Source of the DNA: a virus
DNA length: 41,729 bases
IMG/VR virus record: IMGVR_UViG_3300021478_000011
Coordinates: 1-41,729 of that record
Reading direction: 5' to 3' (one strand)
Positions 22,536 through 29,205 of this stretch are shown piece after piece. Positions within the stretch are counted from its first letter, which is position 1; each line of letters begins with the position of its first letter. Both the position numbers and the translations under genes were made by a program. A model generated the notes under the pieces. That model saw nothing but the letters and a program-made list of their open reading frames with translations, ran no database searches and was not told where the DNA came from.

Positions 22536-22700
22536 ATGAAAAAAGATACCCCGTTCAGTCTGCGGATGCCGGCATCCCTCAAGAGCGCCCTCGGGCGGGA
22601 GGCGAAAGAGGACCAGCGTTCAATCGCCTCGCTGATCATCAAGGTGCTCACCGACCGGTACAAACAGGACCCGTACAAAGAGCGCGAGGCGGCCGAGTGA
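22536..22700 (+). CDS. Arc/CopG-like ribbon-helix-helix regulator
   Basis: A 54-residue protein with the ribbon-helix-helix pattern: a DNA-binding strand TPFSLRMPASL (residues 5-15), helix A (KSALGREAKEDQ) and helix B (SIASLIIKVLTDRYKQ). It would bind DNA as a dimer. The palindrome at 22518-22529, six bases upstream and over the divergent -35, is its likely operator, so it may repress both directions. A longer in-frame extension upstream (to 21939) is antisense to the leftward genes and is rejected. Confidence 0.8.
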   Translation: MKKDTPFSLRMPASLKSALGREAKEDQRSIASLIIKVLTDRYKQDPYKEREAAE

Positions 22701-23095
22701 CCATCCCCCGCGTCGACGTCTCCGAGCAACCCTTCCGGCCGGCAATCGAGACTGTGCTGGACCTTCCGGTGGCCCCCTCGGTCAACGAAACCCGCAAGGT
22801 GCATCTGGCCGGCTTGCGCAAACTCGCCGAGTGGAAGCGGCAGGCTGGCATGGGCCTGATGGCAAACGGCCAGTATCGCGCGGCGCTCAAGGATGTTCCC
22901 CGGTTCGAGATCGAGATCATTCTCAACGAGAAGACATGTCGCCTCGACGCTGACAATGTTCTAAAGAATACAATAGATTATCTCAGAGAGTTAAAGTTGA
23001 TTGTGAACGACGCCCCGAAGAACATGCGAAGCCTCCTCGTGCGCTGGGGCGAGGCCCCCAAAGGTATGCGGGTAATCATAAGGCCATGCGAATGA
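22697..23095 (+). CDS. rusA: RusA-family Holliday junction resolvase
   Basis: A 132-residue protein starting at GTG 22697 (GTGA overlap). The RusA pattern is visible: an N-terminal LDLPVAPSVNETRKVH, a middle strand (RFEIEIILNEKTCR), then the acidic motif LDADNVLKNTIDYLRELKLIVND, in which the conserved Asp residues coordinate the catalytic metal. RusA cuts four-way junctions made during recombination and replication, consistent with the RecT-like protein in the opposite operon. Length is normal for the family (about 120-140). Confidence 0.85.
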   Translation: MTIPRVDVSEQPFRPAIETVLDLPVAPSVNETRKVHLAGLRKLAEWKRQAGMGLMANGQYRAALKDVPRFEIEIILNEKTCRLDADNVLKNTIDYLRELKLIVNDAPKNMRSLLVRWGEAPKGMRVIIRPCE

Positions 23096-23820
23096 ATCCT
23101 CGTACCATTGGATGGTTTTCTTGCGGTGCGGCGTCCGCCGTTGCGGTGAAGTTGACCGGCGCGCATCCGGTTTACTGTGAGACTGGTGCAGAGCATCCCG
23201 ACAACGCGCGCTTCCTTGCTGATTGCGAACGCTGGTTTGGCCGCCCGGTCGAGCGCCTGCGTTCGCAGCAATATTCCGACACATGGGACGTTTGGACGAA
23301 GCGCCGTTATCTCGCCGGCATCGATGGAGCGCCATGCACCGTCGCGCTCAAGGTCATTCCTCGCCTTGAGTTCCAACGTGCAAACGATATTCATGTGTTT
23401 GGCTACACCGCGGACGCTGCCGATGTCGAGCGCGCCGATCGCCTTCGCGCCAACTATCCAGAATTGACGATCATAACGCCGTTGATCTATCGCGGGTTGA
23501 TGAAGACCGCTTGTCTGGACATCGTGCAACGTGCCGGTATTGCTCTGCCGCCAATGTATGCCATGGGCTTCCAAAACAACAACTGCATTCCGTGCGTCAA
23601 GGCGACTTCGCCAGCCTATTGGGCGTTGATCCGCAAGAGTTTCCCAGATCAGTTCGCTCGCATGGCAATGCTATCGCGCGACCTCGATGTGCGGCTCTGT
23701 CGGATCGATGGCGAACGCGCGTTCATCGATGAAATCCCGATGGATCATCCGATAACCAATCCGATCCAGCCATCTTGCGACTTCCTCTGCCACATCGCCG
23801 AACTGGATATGGCCCCATGA
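23092..23820 (+). CDS. PP-loop (PAPS-reductase-like) ATPase family protein
   Basis: A 242-residue protein from ATG 23092, preferred over 23086 for its ATGA overlap and an AAGG 8 nt upstream. The N-terminus IGWFSCGAASAVAVKL (residues 6-21) is a PP-loop variant, followed by VYCETGAEHPDNARFLADCERWFG, a layout seen in phage PAPS-reductase/DndC-like proteins. Later Cys pairs (NNCIPCVKATSP) may hold a metal or Fe-S. The substrate is unknown; sulfur transfer or a nucleotide-activating step is possible. Confidence 0.75.
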   Translation: MNPRTIGWFSCGAASAVAVKLTGAHPVYCETGAEHPDNARFLADCERWFGRPVERLRSQQYSDTWDVWTKRRYLAGIDGAPCTVALKVIPRLEFQRANDIHVFGYTADAADVERADRLRANYPELTIITPLIYRGLMKTACLDIVQRAGIALPPMYAMGFQNNNCIPCVKATSPAYWALIRKSFPDQFARMAMLSRDLDVRLCRIDGERAFIDEIPMDHPITNPIQPSCDFLCHIAELDMAP

Positions 23821-24332
23821 CATTCTGGACCGACGAGCGTGTGCTCGAATTGCGCGCCCACTTCGCTGCCGGGCTCACTGGTACCCAGATCATGACTATC
23901 ATGGGCGCGGTATCCCGCAACGCAATCATAGGCAAGCTGAGCCGGCTCGGGCTGCACCGCGATCTCGGATGGGTCGCCAGGAAGGCCAGAGCGCCCCGTA
24001 CAGCGAGTAGAAAGGTTTCCGGCTCCAGGAGTGCACCCATGCCAGAAGACGCACCAGTGCCCTCCCCTGCCCCTCCTGCGCCCATCGCAGTCCCTGACCC
24101 TTGCCCGCTGCTCGAGCTGGACAACTGGCGCTGCCGGTATCCTATCTCGCCCGAAGATGAACCGTACGTGTTCTGTGGTGCCCGCGAAGCCGACTTGTGG
24201 CGTGGGGTACCATACTGCCGCAAGCATTCCCGTATCGCGTATGACCGGCGGGGAGACCGAAAGCCGAATCCGGACAGGGGATTTTCGCTCGCACCTCTAG
24301 TTCCTGTTGCAGAACCGTCGCGTTCTGAGTAG
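23817..24332 (+). CDS. GcrA-like cell-cycle regulator
   Basis: A 171-residue protein from ATG 23817 (ATGA overlap). The N-terminus FWTDERVLELRAHFAAGLTGTQIMTIMG...VSRNAIIGKLSRLGL (residues 3-45) is the GcrA DNA-binding helix-turn-helix. The C-terminus has the matching W-R-C-x-YPI...FCG...PYCRKHSRIAY block. GcrA is an alphaproteobacterial regulator that works with sigma-70 at CcrM-methylated promoters. A phage copy could steer host cell-cycle or early phage transcription. The middle is a Pro/Ala-rich linker. Confidence 0.85.
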   Translation: MTFWTDERVLELRAHFAAGLTGTQIMTIMGAVSRNAIIGKLSRLGLHRDLGWVARKARAPRTASRKVSGSRSAPMPEDAPVPSPAPPAPIAVPDPCPLLELDNWRCRYPISPEDEPYVFCGAREADLWRGVPYCRKHSRIAYDRRGDRKPNPDRGFSLAPLVPVAEPSRSE

Positions 24333-24378
24333 ATTGTTCCAGCGCGGCATCGGGTAGCTCCCGATTCCCATTAAGGGC

Positions 24379-24412
24379 TCGTCCGCTCCTGGTCTCACAC
24401 AGGAGCGGACGA
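24379..24412 (+). promoter_or_regulatory. 13-bp perfect hairpin without T-tract
   Basis: TCGTCCGCTCCTG at 24379-24391 pairs perfectly with CAGGAGCGGACGA at 24400-24412 around an 8-nt loop. It lies in the 109-bp gap between the GcrA gene and the next gene. No run of T follows, so it is either an atypical terminator, an RNA-stability or processing element, or a protein-binding site in the leader of the gene at 24442. Confidence 0.6.
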
Positions 24413-24441
24413 CGTCCTGCCCTCCAGCCCGGTGAGACGGG

Positions 24442-25044
24442 ATGTACACCCAAATCCTTCGCGAACTCATTGCGGCCGGATTATCCGGAGACGCACTCGT
24501 CTCTGCGTTTGAACGCATAGAGGCTTCAACCAAAGCAAAAACAAGCGCGGAACGCACAGAAAAATGGCGCGCGAATCGTGTGACGAGTGACGTCACATCG
24601 TCACCAAAACGACCTCGCCGCACCCCCTCTAAGGTTCCCCCTATAACCCCCTTAAACACTCCCCAAGGTTCCGAACCTTCGGTTCGGCCGGCTGCGCCGG
24701 CGCTCGAACCCGAATTTGAAATCTTCGGGGAAGACCCGAAAGCTAAACTTTTCAGGCTCGGAAAGACCGTTCTGGCAAGCTTCGGCGTCGCCGAAAAACG
24801 CATGGGGCCGTTGATTGGACAGTGGCTCAAAACACGCGCCGATCCAGTCGGATTGCTCGCAGCAATCCAGTTTGCCCGCGACCAGAACGTCGCCGAGCCA
24901 GTTTCCTACATTTCAACCCTAATCAACGGAAAACACAATGGAAACGCCAAAACAAACCTCGTTGACCTCGCAGGAAAACTTGCCGACGAACTACGGCGCG
25001 CAGAGCATGCGGCAGGCTTTGGCCGAAAGGCTCATGCCCTCTGA
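24442..25044 (+). CDS. putative replication-associated protein
   Basis: A 200-residue protein with a helical N-terminus (MYTQILRELIAAGLSGDALVSAF), a basic Pro/Thr/Ser linker with a KWRANRVTSDVTSSPK segment, and a helical C-terminus (MGPLIGQWLKTRADPVGLLAAI). This domain order recalls lambda O/P-like or DnaT-like initiators in alphaproteobacterial phages, and no other initiator was found. The assignment is weak. Its last 107 bases overlap the next gene in another frame. Confidence 0.5.
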   Translation: MYTQILRELIAAGLSGDALVSAFERIEASTKAKTSAERTEKWRANRVTSDVTSSPKRPRRTPSKVPPITPLNTPQGSEPSVRPAAPALEPEFEIFGEDPKAKLFRLGKTVLASFGVAEKRMGPLIGQWLKTRADPVGLLAAIQFARDQNVAEPVSYISTLINGKHNGNAKTNLVDLAGKLADELRRAEHAAGFGRKAHAL

Positions 25045-25573
25045 GGGAATGGACGCCGTCCAACGTCTGCTTTCCTGCTATCCACACTCCGTGCGCAGCG
25101 AGGCTACCGGAGGGTATCTTGGAGCCCTCGCCGCGGTCCTCTGCGATTATCCGAAATCTATCGCGCTCAACTGCTGCGATCCTCGCAAAGGCGTCGCGCG
25201 GGAAACTAAATTCTTGCCTACCGTCAACGACATAGTCGTTTTTTGCGAGCGCGAGATCAAAAGCATGCGGAACATCGTTGACCGCGACGACCGCGAGAAA
25301 TCTATCCTCGCCGGCATGCAGGCCCGGCGTGAAGCATTCGAAAGCGGGGAACCTGCCGAGGAGCGCAAGGCCTTCATCGCCAAGCGCCGGGAGGAACTCG
25401 GAGCCAATTGGGGTATCAACACCGGAAAGCCCCGACCCCCGACGCGCGAAGAGGCGCGCGAGGTCCTGATCGCCCAGATCGGCCAGGAAGCATTCGATGC
25501 GCTGCCCGATACCGGCATCCGTACCGACGACTGGCAGAAACTCCGCGCCCCGCCCTTGGATGCGCCCCAATGA
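24938..25573 (+). CDS. phage hypothetical protein next to replication gene
   Basis: Up to 211 residues from ATG 24938; a shorter start at ATG 25007 or 25034 is possible, since the first start overlaps the previous gene by 107 nt without a good ribosome-binding site. The recognisable body is AVQRLLSCYPHS...YLGALAAVLCDYPK, followed by CDPRKGVARETKFLPTVNDI and a helical, charged second half. It resembles proteins often found beside replication genes in Rhizobiales phages. Function unknown. Confidence 0.65.
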   Translation: METPKQTSLTSQENLPTNYGAQSMRQALAERLMPSEGMDAVQRLLSCYPHSVRSEATGGYLGALAAVLCDYPKSIALNCCDPRKGVARETKFLPTVNDIVVFCEREIKSMRNIVDRDDREKSILAGMQARREAFESGEPAEERKAFIAKRREELGANWGINTGKPRPPTREEAREVLIAQIGQEAFDALPDTGIRTDDWQKLRAPPLDAPQ

Positions 25574-25797
25574 TCCCGCAGACGCGCGCGATCTACTGCC
25601 CCGATTGCGATCTATCCATCCCCATCGAATCCGTTGTCGATGGCGCCGAGGACGTCTGCCGGCGCCGAGACTGCTACCTCCGCTCGCCCATCGCCCGCAA
25701 TCGCCTCTGCACCCGTCTCGCCGCCGAGGCCGACCTGCTCGCCGAGCGCGATATGGCCGTCACCGACCTGATGGCCCAGGGCTTCCGCCGTGGATGA
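25570..25797 (+). CDS. small zinc-finger-like protein
   Basis: A 75-residue protein from ATG 25570 (ATGA overlap). The first third has CPDCDLSIPIESVV and DVCRRRDC, a four-cysteine pattern suited to one zinc. The rest is a charged helix (RLAAEADLLAERDMAVTDLM). An upstream in-frame ATG at 25408 lies inside the previous gene and is rejected. Confidence 0.65.
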   Translation: MIPQTRAIYCPDCDLSIPIESVVDGAEDVCRRRDCYLRSPIARNRLCTRLAAEADLLAERDMAVTDLMAQGFRRG

Positions 25798-25798
25798 C

Positions 25799-25885
25799 AT
25801 GACCAAAATCTACCTCGCCGCGTTCCTCTACGCCTTCGTTATCGGATACTTCGCATCCCGCATCGCACACTGGCTTTCGCGATAG
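25799..25885 (+). CDS. 28-residue membrane peptide
   Basis: A short frame, MTKIYLAAFLYAFVIGYFAS then RIAHWLSR, is one hydrophobic helix with a basic amphipathic C-terminus. It starts one base after the upstream stop region, so it is likely read by coupled translation. The gap from 25886 to 25938 to the convergent gene shows no clear terminator. Confidence 0.45.
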   Translation: MTKIYLAAFLYAFVIGYFASRIAHWLSR

Positions 25886-25938
25886 GAACCCCGTGGATGC
25901 GTCTTCTCGGACCCCTATGTCGGACAGTGCCAAAAGAT

Positions 25939-26178
25939 TTAAATTGATGGGTGGACTTCTAATGGCGTTACAGAGGCATCCTGTTGTCCACGGACGGAAT
26001 ACGTGCCGTGAAACCTGTACATGGACAGCAACCGTTCCAGGGTACCGGTCACGCGCGAATGTCCTGCCGCCAAGTGCTGGCACTGGCGTACCGTAAGGCC
26101 CAACAGCATGGCGGTTTCCCGTGACGCTGTTTTGAGATTGAGTCGCGCCAGCGTATCGAGGTACTCTTGCGTATTCAT
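25939..26178 (-). CDS. small helix-turn-helix regulator
   Basis: A 79-residue protein: MNTQEYLDTLARLNL, then a helix-turn-helix-like stretch TASRETAMLLGLTVRQCQHLAAGHSRV (residues 17-44), then a helix and a variable tail. It fits a Cro- or excisionase-like DNA-binding protein. Its leader has CAGGAG near the start plus a GC-rich hairpin and a CGAGAGGA element further upstream. Confidence 0.65.
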   Translation of the reverse strand: MNTQEYLDTLARLNLKTASRETAMLLGLTVRQCQHLAAGHSRVTGTLERLLSMYRFHGTYSVRGQQDASVTPLEVHPSI

Positions 26179-26203
26179 CGTGTGCTCCTGTGGGTGTCCT
26201 CTC

Positions 26204-26261
26204 GGGCCCTGTAGGGGCCCCGGTGATAGGGGCCCGGCAGGACGGCAATCCTCCGGGCCCC
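26204..26261 (-). promoter_or_regulatory. two GC-rich hairpins between small leftward genes
   Basis: The outer hairpin at 26229-26261 pairs GGGGCCCGG with CCGGGCCCC and AGGA with TCCT around a 6-nt loop (13 bp, one bulged base). The second at 26204-26220 pairs GGGCCC with GGGCCC around a 5-nt loop and abuts CGAGAGGA on the minus strand. Together they fill the gap between the genes at 26269 and 26178 and could attenuate or protect the leftward mRNA. Confidence 0.6.
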
Positions 26262-26268
26262 GATTGTT

Positions 26269-26499
26269 TCAAGCCGCCCTATGCGAGCGAGCCCGCACAT
26301 TGGCACCCGGCTGGCAAGCCGCGATGAAGCGTTCGCGATTGAATAGAGGATTATCGCACTCGAACGTATAGGCAAGCGCACTAACCGTTTGGTTCCACTG
26401 GGCGTTACGTTGCTCGTAAACATCGTTTTGCAGTGGATATGCACGCTGCATAGTACGTGCGATAGCCTCGAAATGTCGCTGTTGGAACATGATGGACAT
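26269..26499 (-). CDS. small hypothetical protein
   Basis: A 76-residue protein (MSIMFQQRHFEAIARTMQRA, then QWNQTVSALAYTFECDNPLF). The pattern of a polar helix followed by an FxxxRFxxAC end is common among small phage proteins of this class. The leader contains AACGAGAGGA 11 nt before ATG 26499. Function unknown. Confidence 0.6.
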   Translation of the reverse strand: MSIMFQQRHFEAIARTMQRAYPLQNDVYEQRNAQWNQTVSALAYTFECDNPLFNRERFIAACQPGANVRARSHRAA

Positions 26500-26540
26500 G
26501 GTGGTCAGGGTCCTCTCGTTTCCTGCGGCAGCAGGTCGGC

Positions 26541-26588
26541 TTGATTGCCGTTCATGTGCCCCCGCAGAGGCACATGGGCTGCAATCAA
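26541..26588 (-). promoter_or_regulatory. 48-base two-stage hairpin over a stop codon
   Basis: Two nested 8-bp stems: TTGATTGC (26541-26548) with GCAATCAA (26581-26588), and CATGTGCC (26553-26560) with GGCACATG (26569-26576). Symmetric 4-nt internal loops separate them and the apical loop is 8 nt. The structure covers the stop codon of the gene at 26585-26884 on the minus strand and precedes the next gene. It may be an intercistronic mRNA element or a site for a dimeric protein. Confidence 0.6.
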
Positions 26589-26884
26589 TCGGCGTCCAAG
26601 TTGATCATTCGGATTTCAAATCGCGCCGCCCACTCCATACCGGGCGCGGCCATGAATTGCGGCGCAATCTCTTCCGCCTCGCCGCGCGTCGCAACAAAGT
26701 CAGGGTAGCAATCACCCAACGAACCGTCATGATCGTAGTAGTCAATGACGTAGGCAATCCGCGCGTTATCGAAGGTGACAACATGGTCGCTTGCGGCGCA
26801 CCATACGCACCATTCACCGCGAAGCTTGCGCGCGTAGTAGTTACGGTCGAAGGTGGCAAGACATTCAGCTTGTTCGCGGGTCAT
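26585..26884 (-). CDS. small hypothetical protein
   Basis: A 99-residue protein from ATG 26884. This start is chosen over a 26995 start because AACGAGAGGA lies 8 nt upstream and the longer form is unusually Cys-rich and overlaps the promoter. The sequence (MTREQAECLATFDRNYYARK; WCVWCAASDHVVTFDNARI; IDYYDHDGSLG) looks like a compact alpha/beta fold. No family was recognised. Confidence 0.6.
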   Translation of the reverse strand: MTREQAECLATFDRNYYARKLRGEWCVWCAASDHVVTFDNARIAYVIDYYDHDGSLGDCYPDFVATRGEAEEIAPQFMAAPGMEWAARFEIRMINLDAD

Positions 26885-26927
26885 TGTCAGGTTCCTCTCG
26901 TTCCGCCCGGGCATCGGGCATACACAA

Positions 26928-26955
26928 ACCATAGCGCAACCATTGCACATGACAA
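26928..26955 (-). promoter_or_regulatory. candidate sigma-70-like leftward promoter
   Basis: On the minus strand TTGTCA (26955-26950), a 16-bp spacer and TATGGT (26933-26928) make a fair promoter about 45 bp upstream of the gene starting at 26884. It would drive the three small leftward genes down to 25939. Confidence 0.45.
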
Positions 26956-27097
26956 CCGGACAAATCCGGAAAGAACAGCACAAATCCGCACACAACGGTG
27001 CGCAGGTACGTCACGCTGTATCTTTCAGCGGAGAATGCGATGGATCAGTAAGAAAGAGGCTCTCCAATGAAGGAAGAAAGCATCAGCTCTGAACGGA

Positions 27098-27304
27098 TCA
27101 GAACGTCGCCTTCCCAGGATTAGCCTTCCGTCTCGCAATCGCCCATGCCCGAGCCGCCGCTACCTGCCGAGCACGGCCCTCAACGGTCGTCGCGCCCGTG
27201 CTCAATCCAGCATGCAACCGACACCGCTTCCGCCCAGGGACAACATACTTTCGGCAGGGCGCGCTTCCTGATCGGGTGAACGCTTCGCATCGGATGGTAC
27301 CAAT
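27098..27304 (-). CDS. HGGxSTG-type small basic protein with probable ATT start
   Basis: An open frame of up to 83 codons (27349-27098) carries the hallmark CEAFTRSGSAPCRKYVV...RKRCRLHAGLSTG and EGRARQVAAARAWA. This is the HGGxSTG family (HAGLSTG here), common next to terminase or packaging genes. The frame has no ATG, GTG or TTG ahead of the motif. ATT at 27304-27302 has a GGGAGAAGG Shine-Dalgarno about 5-8 nt upstream and would give 68 residues. It overlaps the 27202 gene in another frame. Basic and Cys/His containing, it may bind nucleic acid. Confidence 0.55.
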   Translation of the reverse strand: MGTIRCEAFTRSGSAPCRKYVVPGRKRCRLHAGLSTGATTVEGRARQVAAARAWAIARRKANPGKATF

Positions 27305-27546
27305 AGCGCCTTCTCCCGCATCATCTCTAACAACCGATCCAATGCCTTGTCAGCCCGGATCGCTCGCAAACTCAATGCATCAGCCCGCAGCTGCGCGTTA
27401 ATCGCTACTGCCGCCGCCATTGTCTGCGCACGCAGCAATGATCCGTTCTCAACGTCTAGTTCAAGGGCCAAAATCAGAGATAAACGGTCTATCGCGGCCT
27501 CTGTCAAGACACTGAGTTTGCCCGCTAATCTCTCCGATGGTTCCAT
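27202..27546 (-). CDS. hypothetical helical protein, possible small terminase
   Basis: A 114-residue protein from ATG 27546; a longer frame reaches ATG 27684 but its extra N-terminus looks non-coding. It is almost entirely helical (LAGKLSVLTEAAIDRLSLIL; RAQTMAAAVAINAQLRADALSLR; DKALDRLLEMMREKALL). Repeated short helices of this kind and an HGGxSTG-type neighbour would suit a small terminase subunit, otherwise unassigned in this genome. The evidence is weak and the strand is opposite to the large subunit. Confidence 0.45.
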   Translation of the reverse strand: MEPSERLAGKLSVLTEAAIDRLSLILALELDVENGSLLRAQTMAAAVAINAQLRADALSLRAIRADKALDRLLEMMREKALLVPSDAKRSPDQEARPAESMLSLGGSGVGCMLD

Positions 27547-27841
27547 GTGAAACAAGTAACTCCATGGAGTGGAAAAGAACTTTACGTTCGTAAAGGTTTC
27601 GATTGCCGCACGCTGTAATCCGGACAGTCTAACCTCTCGGCCTCTGCTACTGAGACAGATGCGCTCACATGAGAACATCCTCACATATCAACCACTTAGC
27701 ACGCTCGGCAGCCACTGCATCCCGCTCGGGAAGACCATGGGAAGACCGAGCACCCATCAGACTACATCAAAACCAAACTCGGGGAACCCCCCCTCCCCGG
27801 ACGGGGGTCGTAGAAATTGCAGACCACCCATCGCAAGTTTT

Positions 27842-28009
27842 TCAAGTTTCAGAATTTTGCACCTCTGCGACGAGTTTTGTTGCCATTCTGCGTGCTGCGG
27901 CTTTTGAGGTGCTTGGGGCTAGGCCGAGGCGTTTGAGGCGGGCGCGTTTGGCGACGTTTGGTGGCACCCACCAAGGAACGTGTTTTTTGTGAGGGAAGGA
28001 AGGACGCAT
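27842..28009 (-). CDS. small basic protein
   Basis: A 55-residue protein (MRPSFPHKKHVPWWVPPNVA, then KRARLKRLGLAPSTSKAAAR), very rich in K and R and ending in a short helix. It may bind nucleic acid. It lies between the helical gene ending near 27546 and the zinc-ribbon gene; 27547-27841 has only a weak 30-codon frame (27665-27757) and a GC-rich stretch near 27779. Confidence 0.5.
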   Translation of the reverse strand: MRPSFPHKKHVPWWVPPNVAKRARLKRLGLAPSTSKAAARRMATKLVAEVQNSET

Positions 28010-28128
28010 GCTGTATCCGTAGTTCTTTGTCAGAGAAATCCCTCGCCCGCGTTCACATGAAAACTTGCTTTTGTCAAATGTGTAATGAAATCAATGGGGA
28101 TTTGTTCGGTAGGCGCACAAATTGGAGT

Positions 28129-28296
28129 TCACGGTCTGGTCTGCTTGATGATTGGGTCGCGAGTTCCGCATTTGGAGCAATAGAGGCGGGGCATTCGCGA
28201 GCCTCTGGCTGGGACGGCGATTCTGGCTTGGTGGCCGCATTTTTCGCAACGGACTGAGAGGCGGAGGATTTGAGCGAAGGGGATTGTGTTTGTCAT
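28129..28296 (-). CDS. two-CxxC zinc-ribbon protein
   Basis: A 55-residue protein with CEKC at 17-20 and CSKC at 40-43 separated by a beta-like stretch (GHQARIAVPARGSRMPRLY), the typical zinc-ribbon arrangement. It may contact nucleic acid or RNA polymerase. The 119 bp upstream to 28128 (toward 28009) hold no further gene; a TTGACA on the minus strand lacks a good -10. Confidence 0.65.
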   Translation of the reverse strand: MTNTIPFAQILRLSVRCEKCGHQARIAVPARGSRMPRLYCSKCGTRDPIIKQTRP

Positions 28297-28303
28297 TGTC
28301 TGT

Positions 28304-28411
28304 CTAAACGTCGAGGCCGAGGGCCAGTATTATTGCACCTATCATCAGGTATGTGATGGAGGCGATGATGGCGAGGGCGATAGCGATGCTGATTACGGTT
28401 AGGATTGTCAT
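28304..28411 (-). CDS. 35-residue membrane peptide
   Basis: A short frame, MTILTVISIAIALAIIASIT then YLMIGAIILALGLDV, is almost wholly hydrophobic. It begins in an ATGA overlap with the stop of the YodC-like gene, so it is probably translated. It could be a small membrane effector of the host envelope. Confidence 0.55.
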   Translation of the reverse strand: MTILTVISIAIALAIIASITYLMIGAIILALGLDV

Positions 28412-28611
28412 TTGAGGAAGCGCACGACGTCGGCGGTGAATTGGGTGGAGGTGTTGACGACGGAGATGGTATCAATGTGAAATCCGCCGCTCTCCATGGT
28501 TCCATTGTTGAACCAGATGCAAGACGCGACTGGTTCTTCCACCTTGGCGACGGTCATGGGTGGTCCGCCCGATTTCAGCTGGACGACATTGCCTCGTTTG
28601 ATGTCGCTCAT
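28408..28611 (-). CDS. YodC / DUF2158-family protein
   Basis: A 67-residue protein from ATG 28611, which overlaps the upstream stop as ATGA. The start SDIKRGNVVQLKSGGPPMTV followed by CIWFNNG matches the YodC/DUF2158 pattern (GDVVxLKSGGPxMTV...CxWF), a small SH3-like fold frequent in phages and bacteria. Its molecular role is unknown. Confidence 0.75.
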   Translation of the reverse strand: MSDIKRGNVVQLKSGGPPMTVAKVEEPVASCIWFNNGTMESGGFHIDTISVVNTSTQFTADVVRFLK

Positions 28612-29036
28612 ACGGGCTGGTCCTTGAGGCGCTTCTTGCGCGCTTCGCTCTCGCGGGAGGATGCGATCTTGGCGGCGATCGGGCCCTTGCGGGATGTAGG
28701 CTTGGGGTCCTTGGCTGGGGCGGTGGACATCTTGCGGGATTTCTTCATTTTCCTTCTCCATTCTCCGCACCATGAGCGTGCGTATGTTCTAGGCCAGAAG
28801 CACGGTTCGTCTCCGGACTCTTCCCATGAGTTGAACTCTTTTTCTTGTTGCGTGCCATCCGCAGATTGCCACGAGATCATTGTTAGATGCTTGAGGATTT
28901 CAAGTCCGTGGACCGGAATGGTGGGGGGGGCGTTGCGGAGGCAGTCGCCCTCCCGGTCCTCCTCGGCGTAGAGCTTGAGTTCTCCCTTTTCCCAGAAGTA
29001 GCATGTGCTGCATTTTTCTCCCCTGGGGCCAGACAC
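28608..29036 (-). CDS. Cys-rich HiPIP-like protein with basic tail
   Basis: A 142-residue protein starting at GTG 29036. The N-terminal 92 residues have cysteines at 9, 12, 32, 79 and 90 (KCSTCYFW, GDCLRNAPPT, PCFWPRTY, SWCGEW), a spacing like iron-sulfur or zinc domains of the HiPIP-like phage group. The C-terminal 50 residues are K/R/S/P rich and disordered. Function unknown. Confidence 0.6.
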   Translation of the reverse strand: MSGPRGEKCSTCYFWEKGELKLYAEEDREGDCLRNAPPTIPVHGLEILKHLTMISWQSADGTQQEKEFNSWEESGDEPCFWPRTYARSWCGEWRRKMKKSRKMSTAPAKDPKPTSRKGPIAAKIASSRESEARKKRLKDQPV

Positions 29037-29037
29037 A

Positions 29038-29205
29038 TCATTTTACCTTGATGCAGATGATTTGGTATTTGCTGACGGACTGGTCGTTGATGAGTTCTCC
29101 TGCGGAGATGCAGGCGGCCTTGGTTGGGAAGCCTGCGACCACGACTGGGGGCAGCGTGATGGTTGAGGTTGCGAGAAGGACGAGGGTCCAGATCACCATT
29201 GCCAT
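29038..29205 (-). CDS. small secreted protein
   Basis: A 55-residue protein with a signal peptide-like start (MAMVIWTLVLLATSTITLPP) and a short mature part containing two Cys (AACISAGELIND, YQIICIKVK). An AGGAGC lies just upstream. It overlaps the helix-turn-helix gene by 13 nt. It probably acts in the periplasm or membrane. Confidence 0.55.
   Translation of the reverse strand: MAMVIWTLVLLATSTITLPPVVVAGFPTKAACISAGELINDQSVSKYQIICIKVK

Noticed and set aside
24379-24412. Intrinsic terminator after the GcrA gene
   Set aside because: The stem is strong but no T-run follows, so it is listed as a regulatory hairpin.
27202-27349. Programmed -1 frameshift joining the 27202 gene to the HGGxSTG-type frame
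   Set aside because: The frames are related by -1, but no slippery heptamer was found in the overlap, while an ATT with a good Shine-Dalgarno is present.
27665-27757. Possible 30-codon minus-strand gene
   Set aside because: No ribosome-binding site and no recognisable motif; left unannotated in the gap 27547-27841.
27958-28257. Plus-strand open frame of 99 codons
   Set aside because: Antisense to the basic 55-residue gene and the zinc-ribbon gene, whose CxxC motifs are convincing.
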